The notes below the pieces were generated by a model. The model had not been told where the DNA came from, did not search any database, and saw only the letters and a program-made list of their open reading frames with translations. The translations under genes and the position numbers were made by a program. Shown here one piece after another: positions 1 through 4,533 of a stretch of 5,463 bases of DNA. Within the stretch, counting starts at the first letter, position 1; every line of letters begins with the position of its first letter. The DNA is from Chlamydia trachomatis (GTDB lineage: Bacteria > Chlamydiota > Chlamydiia > Chlamydiales > JAAKFR01), in the NCBI GenBank assembly GCA_945861315.1, contig CAMAUB010000105.1, positions 1 to 5,463 on the forward strand, read 5' to 3'.

Positions 1-35
1 TAAACGACCCAATATTAGAAATATGGGGTTGTTTA
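1..35. repeat. Imperfect 16-bp inverted repeat (hairpin)
   Basis: Arms TAAACGACCCAATATT (1-16) and AATATGGGGTTGTTTA (20-35) can pair over 16 positions: 14 Watson-Crick pairs, one G-U and one A-G mismatch, closed by a 3-base loop (AGA). No T-run follows on the plus strand. Read leftward, the arm runs off the window edge, so a terminator tail for the leftward operon cannot be seen or excluded. It could be a terminator of a neighbouring gene, a structured RNA element, or one end of a repeat; the sequence does not decide. Confidence 0.5.
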
Positions 36-66
36 CGATCGTTCAATCCCGGGAGCTTTCACGTCA

Positions 67-98
67 GCCCAAATTCCGACTTTTCAAGTTGTTTGGGT
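67..98. repeat. Second bulged hairpin downstream of the kinase-like gene
   Basis: GCCCAAA (67-73) pairs with TTTGGGT (92-98), with one G-U pair. Inside it, CGACTT (77-82) pairs with AAGTTG (86-91), with one G-U pair and a TTC loop; TTC (74-76) is a bulge. That makes 13 pairs in 32 bases. Neither strand shows a T-run after the stem, so a standard intrinsic terminator is not supported. It lies about 70 bases beyond the stop of the leftward operon, so it could be part of that operon's 3' untranslated region. Bases 99-170 hold nothing recognisable beyond AT-rich spacer. Confidence 0.4.
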
Positions 99-170
99 AT
101 ATATACTTCTTGCTGATCTATACCAACATTAGTTCACACCACTTCTAGAGCAAGTTTAAAGTATAGTAAA

Positions 171-1022
171 TTAAATTTTTAAACAGTCTAGATATATTTC
201 AGCGTAATATGAATCTTGCTCTTCTAGCCAGATTTTGAGCTTTCGAAGCACTCCAGCTCCCTCTTGTCTGTAAGCGGAAGGGCTACTGATTTTTTCACTT
301 AGATAGAATTGTCCGATATCCATAAATATGGGTCGCCCGTCCAGCAGATAGCCAGCATTTTTCTCTATAACAGGATCGTGATCAGAGACCTGCCGCTCAA
401 AGCGTGAGATAAGTAAATTTTTTAGATCGATTAAGGCTACACAAACTTCGCTGGTTTTTTTCTCTTTGATCAAGCCTTCGAGATAAACATAAAGAGGAAC
501 TGCCTTCTTCTGGATAATAAAAGGGGTTTTATCAAGATCGATCAAATAGGGGCGAGAAAGTGCGTCATGAATAAGTACCTTCTGATTTAAGTTTGCACTC
601 TCTTCTAAGTGCAGGTAGACAATAGCTGTTTGTTTAGCAAGGCGTTTAAAAGCAATATGGCAGCTTGTAAATAGGTCATCGAGTTTTTTTTGCTTCACAA
701 CCCTCTTCTCTTCTTGCATTTCTTTGAAAAAAGGGGGGATATATACAATTTGCGCAACGCGGTAGCGATTCATTCGAAAAAATTTAAGTACGTATTGCCC
801 ATCACTGCTTTCAAATACATAGGATTGAGAGCCTTTGCCCAGGTAGAAAAAGGGTTGATTGATGCAAGCTGGAAGTGGATCAGCTCTTTTTTTCTGAAGT
901 TTTCCCTCGATCTTTCCAAGGCGAAAGTGATCGACAAGCTGGTAGGCTATGAGGTTGAACCCTCCAAATGAAATTAAAAAACCAAATAGTAGAAAAAAAG
1001 AGGCTTGAAGGAGGCGTTTCAC
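171..1022 (-). CDS. Membrane-anchored protein with protein-kinase-like motifs
   Basis: 283 residues, unknown function. The N-terminus (about 5-30) is one hydrophobic segment after two positive residues, suiting a membrane anchor or uncleaved signal. The rest resembles a kinase fold: a glycine-rich loop GKGSQSYVF (62-70), a likely ATP-binding lysine K80 in VLKFF, acidic residues E101/E104/E105 where a helix-C glutamate could lie, a catalytic-loop-like D214-H-D216 with N222, and a DIG triplet (235-237) in place of DFG. The D216-N222 spacing is one residue longer than in canonical HRDxxxxN, so activity is uncertain; it may be a divergent small-molecule kinase or a pseudokinase. The start is GTG at 1022, and its GTGA overlaps the stop of the upstream gene. 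No good Shine-Dalgarno is seen, which fits translational coupling. Fold assignment is inferred from motifs only. Confidence 0.7.
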   Translation of the reverse strand: MKRLLQASFFLLFGFLISFGGFNLIAYQLVDHFRLGKIEGKLQKKRADPLPACINQPFFYLGKGSQSYVFESSDGQYVLKFFRMNRYRVAQIVYIPPFFKEMQEEKRVVKQKKLDDLFTSCHIAFKRLAKQTAIVYLHLEESANLNQKVLIHDALSRPYLIDLDKTPFIIQKKAVPLYVYLEGLIKEKKTSEVCVALIDLKNLLISRFERQVSDHDPVIEKNAGYLLDGRPIFMDIGQFYLSEKISSPSAYRQEGAGVLRKLKIWLEEQDSYYAEIYLDCLKI

Positions 1023-1552
1023 TGTTGTCTACTGATGCTATAGCTGATCACTCTCCACTGCTTAAGGCGACCATCTGTCATTAAGGTAATTGTCTCAGTC
1101 ATATTTGACTTCTTGGCAAAAGTTGTATTGAATTGCACAATAGCAAAATCTCCTCGTGTTCCATAGGTGAGTTGCTTCTTTTCTTGGGTTGAACTATATT
1201 TTCGATTACTAGCATTTCCCAAATTTCCCCTTAGAGATCTAATTGCATCGATCCATTGATTTTGAGAGACCACATCTTTTAATAAAGAACCGGCACCTAG
1301 CCAAGAGGCTCCCCACTGTTGCCCATCTAGCAGCCCAAGCCACTGCATAGCAGCCTGAGTTGTTTCTGTCTGAGTGTCTCTTTTCAGATTCCCAGGATTC
1401 CCAGGAGAGTTTTTTGGAGGAAGGCTTCCAGGCTTTACCCCTTGAAGACTTTCCTCTGTAGGAGCAGGGGAGGGGAGGGAATCTTCATACCGTTGCTCTT
1501 GAGTGAGCCAAGCCAGCATTGGGACAAGAATATAGGTTAGTAATGAATTCAT
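1019..1552 (-). CDS. DUF4019-domain protein, secreted or membrane-anchored
   Basis: 177 residues from the ATG at 1552. Residues 3-16 are hydrophobic (LLTYILVPMLAWL), a short signal or anchor. Residues 19-65 form a Pro/Gly/Ser/Glu-rich low-complexity linker. About 66-173 match the layout of DUF4019: A-x-x-WL-x-LLD, a tryptophan pair around W80/W84, a second W in the NQW motif, an RG-LGN-x-x-x-R stretch, a YGTRGDFAIVQFNTTF strand, and the ending TETITLM...WRVISYSI. DUF4019 has no established biochemical role; many members are exported. The frame stays open upstream to a TTG at 1597, adding 15 residues (MEEIEKYNTGHVFRN). Neither start has a clear Shine-Dalgarno; I prefer ATG because it places the hydrophobic segment at the terminus. 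It overlaps the kinase-like gene by four bases (GTGA) and is probably the first gene of a two-gene operon. Confidence 0.78.
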   Translation of the reverse strand: MNSLLTYILVPMLAWLTQEQRYEDSLPSPAPTEESLQGVKPGSLPPKNSPGNPGNLKRDTQTETTQAAMQWLGLLDGQQWGASWLGAGSLLKDVVSQNQWIDAIRSLRGNLGNASNRKYSSTQEKKQLTYGTRGDFAIVQFNTTFAKKSNMTETITLMTDGRLKQWRVISYSISRQQ

Positions 1553-1614
1553 ATTGCGAAAAACATGGCCTGTGTTGTATTTTTCTATTTCTTCCAACGA
1601 TATGCTGGTGCGAA

Positions 1615-1642
1615 ATTAAATTCAAATCCAAGTATTGATCAA
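1615..1642 (-). promoter_or_regulatory. Predicted sigma70-type promoter for the DUF4019/kinase-like operon
   Basis: On the minus strand, TTGATC (1642-1637, 4/6 match to TTGACA) is followed after 16 bases by TTTAAT (1620-1615, 5/6 match to TATAAT). Transcription would start near 1608, about 56 bases before the preferred ATG and about 11 before the alternative TTG. It lies in the short gap between the operon and the divergent tRNA genes. Predicted from sequence only; AT-rich DNA gives chance matches. Confidence 0.4.
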
Positions 1643-1646
1643 GCAT

Positions 1647-1719
1647 GGGGACTTAGCTTAGTTGGTAGAGCGTCTGATTTGCATTCAGAAGGTCAGGAGT
1701 TCGAATCTCCTAGTCTCCA
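1647..1719 (+). tRNA. tRNA-Ala (anticodon UGC)
   Basis: A complete 73-base cloverleaf. Acceptor GGGGACT (1647-1653) pairs with AGTCTCC (1712-1718), including a G3-U70 wobble, the classic identity signal for alanyl-tRNA synthetase. The D-arm GCTT...GAGC, anticodon stem TCTGA/TCAGA with loop TTTGCAT (anticodon TGC at 1680-1682), and T-arm AGGAG-TTCGAAT-CTCCT are all present. The discriminator base is A1719 and CCA is not encoded, so it must be added after transcription. It lies 7 bases upstream of tRNA-Ile and is presumably cotranscribed with it. I see no convincing promoter directly upstream. Confidence 0.97.
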
Positions 1720-1726
1720 TTTTTCC

Positions 1727-1800
1727 GCGGCTGTAGCTCAGTTGGTTAGAGCGCGACACTGATAATGTCGAGGTCCCAAGTTCAAGTCTTGGTAGCCGCA
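1727..1800 (+). tRNA. tRNA-Ile (anticodon GAU)
   Basis: A complete 74-base cloverleaf. Acceptor GCGGCTG (1727-1733) pairs with TAGCCGC (1793-1799), with one G-U pair. The D-arm region GTAGCTCAGTTGGTTAGAGC is typical. The anticodon stem CGACA/TGTCG encloses loop CTGATAA with anticodon GAT (1761-1763). The T-arm CCAAG-TTCAAGT-CTTGG is intact. The discriminator is A1800 and CCA is not encoded. The spacer from tRNA-Ala is TTTTTCC, and the 3' end is followed directly by A and a run of nine C. No hairpin terminator is seen before the convergent gene ends at 1834. Confidence 0.97.
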
Positions 1801-1833
1801 ACCCCCCCCCTGCCCTTGCCAGAATCAACCTTT

Positions 1834-2595
1834 CTACGCATACATGGTTACATTAAGGGAGGTTAGTGCTTCTTTTAGACAAAAAACTTCCCTTGGTTCA
1901 GGTGGCCCGACAAGATAGCAGTCGATAAGGTCTCTAATTGCTTCAATACACTCTTTATCAGCCCATTTATCCTCTTGATCTTTAAGCGTTTGTATTATCC
2001 AGTCCGCCTGAGTATCAGCGGGCTCGGCAGCAAGACCCCTATCAATTTTTTGCTTTGCAGTGTTAATTTTCTCATCCCATTCATCTCGCTCAACACTATC
2101 CATGAGTTTACGGAGCACTTGGTCAAGAGCTCTGAGGCTAAATTTGTCACTTTGACTCTGGTCTTTAGTTTTTTCTGGGTAGTGTTTTTTCAAAGAAGAG
2201 ATGAGCTTTCCTCCGTCAATCCACCCTTGGTCAAGAGGAAGTGCATGATTGATGATCCAATCTCTTCGATCTTTTCCAAGCATTCCTGGAAGATGTCCAT
2301 CCAAATCAGCTTTCAGTTGTTGAATAAGCGGGTCTAGCAGACGCGTTTGCTTTCTTGAATCGACTACTGATAAGATCCAAGAAGGGATTGCCAAAAGCAG
2401 CACACCTGCACTTGGGCAGATGACTGGATAGACGATTTGACTCATGCTATTTACCCCAGGAAGGGTCAAGCAAAGAGCCGCACACCCAATAATCGTTAAG
2501 ACGCTCAAAGTGATCATGGTTGCGCTCCCACAGCAGATGCTCGAACCTCGACCGTGGGCGTAGATTTGCTCTTGTTGAGCTTGTATTGTTGCCAT
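1834..2595 (-). CDS. Inc-like bilobed membrane protein, function unknown
   Basis: 253 residues from ATG at 2595. There is no signal peptide: the first 26 residues are polar with a Gly/Ser/Cys patch (GRGSSICCGS). Two hydrophobic helices follow, about 27-48 and 54-78, joined by a very short loop (about 49-53), forming a hairpin. Residues 79-253 are soluble, charged and helix-prone, with W/D/K-rich stretches such as KDRRDWIINHALPLDQGWIDGG and a near-terminal PPEPREVF. This layout (polar N-terminus, tight hairpin, cytosolic tail) is the hallmark of chlamydial inclusion-membrane proteins, which are type III secreted; that assignment is inference. An in-frame start 20 codons upstream would run over the divergent gene and is not favoured. 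No Shine-Dalgarno precedes the ATG; a -10-like TATACT ends 7 bases before it. I recognise no named family. Confidence 0.8.
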   Translation of the reverse strand: MATIQAQQEQIYAHGRGSSICCGSATMITLSVLTIIGCAALCLTLPGVNSMSQIVYPVICPSAGVLLLAIPSWILSVVDSRKQTRLLDPLIQQLKADLDGHLPGMLGKDRRDWIINHALPLDQGWIDGGKLISSLKKHYPEKTKDQSQSDKFSLRALDQVLRKLMDSVERDEWDEKINTAKQKIDRGLAAEPADTQADWIIQTLKDQEDKWADKECIEAIRDLIDCYLVGPPEPREVFCLKEALTSLNVTMYA

Positions 2596-2610
2596 GCGAT
2601 ACAGTATAAA
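2581..2610 (+). promoter_or_regulatory. Possible promoter for the HD phosphohydrolase gene
   Basis: TTGTAT (2581-2586) and TATAAA (2605-2610, 5/6 match to TATAAT) are 18 bases apart on the plus strand. The -10 overlaps the -10 of the divergent promoter by five bases. A start near 2617 would leave the purine-rich ribosome site upstream of the ATG at 2620 outside the transcript. It would then favour the ATG at 2632, or the real promoter lies farther upstream inside the Inc-like gene. Weakly supported. Confidence 0.22.
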
Positions 2611-2631
2611 GGAAAGGGCATGGAAGAACAA
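2604..2631 (-). promoter_or_regulatory. Predicted promoter giving a leaderless or near-leaderless Inc-like mRNA
   Basis: On the minus strand, TTGTTC (2631-2626) is followed after 17 bases by TATACT (2609-2604, 5/6 match to TATAAT). The -10 box ends 7 bases before the ATG at 2595, so the predicted transcript would begin at or next to the start codon. The -35 box lies inside the first codons of the divergent HD-domain gene. Prediction only. Confidence 0.35.
2609..2617 (+). promoter_or_regulatory. Ribosome binding site for the HD phosphohydrolase gene
   Basis: AAGGAAAGG just before GC-ATG at 2620. AAGGA (2609-2613) is 6 bases from the ATG, an acceptable Shine-Dalgarno distance. It supports the 2620 start over upstream in-frame starts, whose extra residues would be read from DNA shared with the divergent gene's 5' end. 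Confidence 0.5.
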
Positions 2632-3774
2632 ATGAAAATCTGCGACCCAATCCACAGGTTTATTCGGTTTAACTCTTTAGAAAAGAAAGTGATCGACTCT
2701 AGGCCATTTCAGCGTTTACGCTATATACGGCAGATGGGAGTTGCCTATCTGGTTTACCCAGGAGCAACTCATACCCGTTTTGAGCACTCACTTGGTGTGA
2801 TGGAGGTTGCAGATAAAATCTACTCAAAATTGAGACCCAATCCCGATCCATATTGGAAGCAGATTCTTCGTCTTGCAGCTCTTTGCCACGATATGGGGCA
2901 TTTGCCTTTTTCGCATACGGCTGAAAAACGTCTTTTGCCAGTTGGCGGTCATGAGCAGATGACGCGTAAACTAATCGAGTCTGATGAGCTCAAAGCTATC
3001 TGGAAAGAGATTGGTCCAAACGCTTGCGCCGATATCATCCGTCTATCTGTAGAAAATCACTCTCTTAAAGTGAGTGATGAGGAGCGCTTTTTGGCAAAGA
3101 TTATCACCGAAGATAATTTTGGTGCTGATCGAATTGACTATTTGCTCCGTGATGCTTACTACACGGGCGCAAGCTATGGGCACTTTGACTACCACCAGCT
3201 CATTGACTGCTTGAAAATTATTGAAACTCCCACACCCACTATTGGTATTTTGATGGCTGGCATGCAATCGGTTGAATCTTTATGGATAGCTCGTTATATG
3301 ATGTATGCACGCGTTTCTCATCATTCCAAAGTGCGCCATTTCTCTCAACATATGGGGCGGGTAATGGAGGCTTATTACCAAGATGTTGGTTTCCCTAAAA
3401 CAGTGGAGGGTTATATTAAAGAGCGCGATTATACCATTTTAACTGTAGTTCAGCACTATGCCGACCAAGGCAATTATCACGCTTGTGCTCTTTTGCAACG
3501 AAATAAGCCCTTTCAAGAAGTTGTCTGGACTCGTGCCTTTAATCAAACAGCGCTGCAACAAGAATTTTCTTCTCATATTCTTATTGACCATGTTGAGCAG
3601 AAAAAGGGGCATCGCGATTTCCCAGTTTTATTAGAAAATAATGTGCAGATTTCCTCAAAAGAAGCCTCCCCATTTCTAACAACGATTCCACTTGGAGTTA
3701 AAGGACCATTTCTTTTTGCACATCCAAACTGGACGAGCAAAGTACACTCTTGGCTTGCAACGCATCACGAATAG
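2620..3774 (+). CDS. HD-domain phosphohydrolase, SAMHD1/YdhJ-type (putative dNTP triphosphohydrolase)
   Basis: 384 residues. The N-terminus K-I-C-D-P-I-H-R-F and FQRLRYIRQMG (30-40) are typical of the SAMHD1/YdhJ-like branch. The HD metal site is complete: H56 (in TRFEHSLG), H90-D91 (in CHDMGHLPFSH) and D170 (in FGADRIDYLLRD). H94, H99 and H111 correspond to further conserved active-site histidines, and R171, Y174 and D178 align with SAMHD1 K312, Y315 and D319 in the KWDYFARD segment. Known relatives remove triphosphate from dNTPs, but many bacterial YdhJ-like members are uncharacterised, so the substrate is not proven. It is soluble and presumably cytoplasmic. Length is near or slightly below the family's usual 400-460. 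The start at 2620 has AAGGA upstream; ATG 2632 (MKICDPIH) is an alternative. The 3' end overlaps the convergent ABC gene by 77 bases. Confidence 0.92.
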   Translation: MEEQMKICDPIHRFIRFNSLEKKVIDSRPFQRLRYIRQMGVAYLVYPGATHTRFEHSLGVMEVADKIYSKLRPNPDPYWKQILRLAALCHDMGHLPFSHTAEKRLLPVGGHEQMTRKLIESDELKAIWKEIGPNACADIIRLSVENHSLKVSDEERFLAKIITEDNFGADRIDYLLRDAYYTGASYGHFDYHQLIDCLKIIETPTPTIGILMAGMQSVESLWIARYMMYARVSHHSKVRHFSQHMGRVMEAYYQDVGFPKTVEGYIKERDYTILTVVQHYADQGNYHACALLQRNKPFQEVVWTRAFNQTALQQEFSSHILIDHVEQKKGHRDFPVLLENNVQISSKEASPFLTTIPLGVKGPFLFAHPNWTSKVHSWLATHHE

Positions 3775-4402
3775 CTTGCTTAAGACTATTAGGATTTTCT
3801 TTAGCGACAGTAAAATTTCCCACAATTTGCCCATTTGACAGGACTAAGATTCGATCGGCAAGCTCAAGCGCATCGCGAAAATCGTGCGTTACAAGTAAAA
3901 TAGTTTTTTTCATCTGCTTAAGTAAGAGGTAGAGCTGCTCTCGAATCAGAACATCTAGAGAGCCAAATGGTTCATCAAGCAACATTAATGGTCGATTTTG
4001 TAGTAGTGCACGTGCAAGTGATACGCGTTGGCGCATTCCTCCAGATAACTCACTTGGGTAAGCTTCATCATACCCTTTAAGACCAACCAAGTTCAAAAGT
4101 TGAAAAGCCTCCTTCCGAGGGAGAGAGGAGTTCTCTCCAAGCTCAAATGGGAGAAGAATATTTTGTAGAACCGTCCGCCAGGGCAAAAGCAGATCCTCTT
4201 GTTGCATATAGGTCGCAAGCCCATTACACACAATCGTACCGCTATCTGGCTTAATCAGTCCCGTAATTAGGCGAAAAAGCGTTGTCTTGCCAGAGCCAGA
4301 GGTGCCAATTAGTGCCAAAATCTCACCAGGAGTAATTTTAAAGGAGACTCCTTTCAGGATAGGGCGATCGTAGGTAAAATAAACGTCATCGAGCCTAAGC
4401 AT
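3698..4402 (-). CDS. ABC transporter ATP-binding protein, SsuB/TauB/ThiZ-like
   Basis: 234 residues with every ATPase motif in order: aromatic Y11 in FTY, Walker A GTSGSGKTT (33-41), Q-loop around Q67-Q68 followed by EDLLLPWRTVLQNILLP, signature LSGGMRQR (119-126), Walker B LMLLDE (139-144), D-loop SLD (148-150), and H173 in the switch THD. The 'LLPW..VL.N..LP' and 'DEPFGSLD...RE' stretches are characteristic of nitrate/sulfonate/taurine and pyrimidine-precursor importers, so a role in uptake of a small organic or oxyanion substrate is likely; the substrate is not determinable. It would work at the inner face of the cytoplasmic membrane with a permease and a binding protein, but neither is adjacent. 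The last 25 codons overlap the convergent HD gene. No clear Shine-Dalgarno precedes the ATG. Confidence 0.93.
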   Translation of the reverse strand: MLRLDDVYFTYDRPILKGVSFKITPGEILALIGTSGSGKTTLFRLITGLIKPDSGTIVCNGLATYMQQEDLLLPWRTVLQNILLPFELGENSSLPRKEAFQLLNLVGLKGYDEAYPSELSGGMRQRVSLARALLQNRPLMLLDEPFGSLDVLIREQLYLLLKQMKKTILLVTHDFRDALELADRILVLSNGQIVGNFTVAKENPNSLKQAIRDALQAKSVLCSSSLDVQKEMVL

Positions 4403-4478
4403 AGGTTCATAATATAGTACAATTTCTTATATTTTCACTATACTAAGTTTACTAACCTAAGTTTTAAGCTATTCTTTA

Positions 4479-4506
4479 TTGAATCTTTACACTTTTTTGA
4501 TATAAT
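4479..4506 (+). promoter_or_regulatory. Strong predicted extended -10 promoter for the multi-pass membrane protein
   Basis: TTGAAT (4479-4484, TTGA matches) is followed after 16 bases by a perfect TATAAT (4501-4506). TG sits at 4498-4499, one base before the hexamer, making a full TGnTATAAT extended -10. Transcription would begin near 4513, giving a 5' leader of about 21 bases that contains the ribosome site. This is the best promoter match I found in the window. Confidence 0.65.
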
Positions 4507-4517
4507 ATTAATTAAGG

Positions 4518-4530
4518 AAAGGAGGTGATC
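4518..4530 (+). promoter_or_regulatory. Near-maximal Shine-Dalgarno sequence (13-base anti-SD complement)
   Basis: AAAGGAGGTGATC is complementary to the usual bacterial 16S 3' end (GATCACCTCCTTT) over its whole length. GGAGG ends 8 bases before ATG 4534, an ideal distance. It fixes ATG 4534 as the start and rules against the in-frame GTG at 4525, which lies within the site itself. Confidence 0.85.
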
Positions 4531-4533
4531 TTA

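Noticed and set aside
690..971. 93-codon plus-strand frame inside the kinase-like gene
   Set aside because: It is antisense to a gene with recognisable motifs, has no ribosome site and no family resemblance.
1553..1597. 15-codon upstream extension of the DUF4019 gene to a TTG start
   Set aside because: It needs a rare start codon without a Shine-Dalgarno and puts a charged stretch before the hydrophobic segment; ATG 1552 is simpler. It cannot be fully excluded, because the predicted promoter would permit it.
1565..1762. Open frame on the plus strand of 65 codons
   Set aside because: It runs through tRNA-Ala and into tRNA-Ile; its composition is explained by the tRNA genes.
1802..1810. Run of nine C as a phase-variation switch
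   Set aside because: It lies between the tRNA-Ile 3' end and the stop codon of the leftward Inc-like gene, outside any reading frame, so length change would not alter a protein. It is worth only a read-level check for assembly length errors.
1975..2337. 120-codon plus-strand frame inside the Inc-like gene
   Set aside because: It is antisense to the better-supported gene, with no ribosome site and no recognisable domain.
2554..2619. 22-codon N-terminal extension of the HD phosphohydrolase
   Set aside because: The added residues are antisense to the Inc-like gene's start and do not match the family, whose conserved region begins at KICDPIHRF; AAGGA precedes ATG 2620.
2596..2655. 20-codon N-terminal extension of the Inc-like protein
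   Set aside because: It would overlap the start and ribosome site of the divergent HD gene and add a hydrophobic stretch foreign to the Inc layout.
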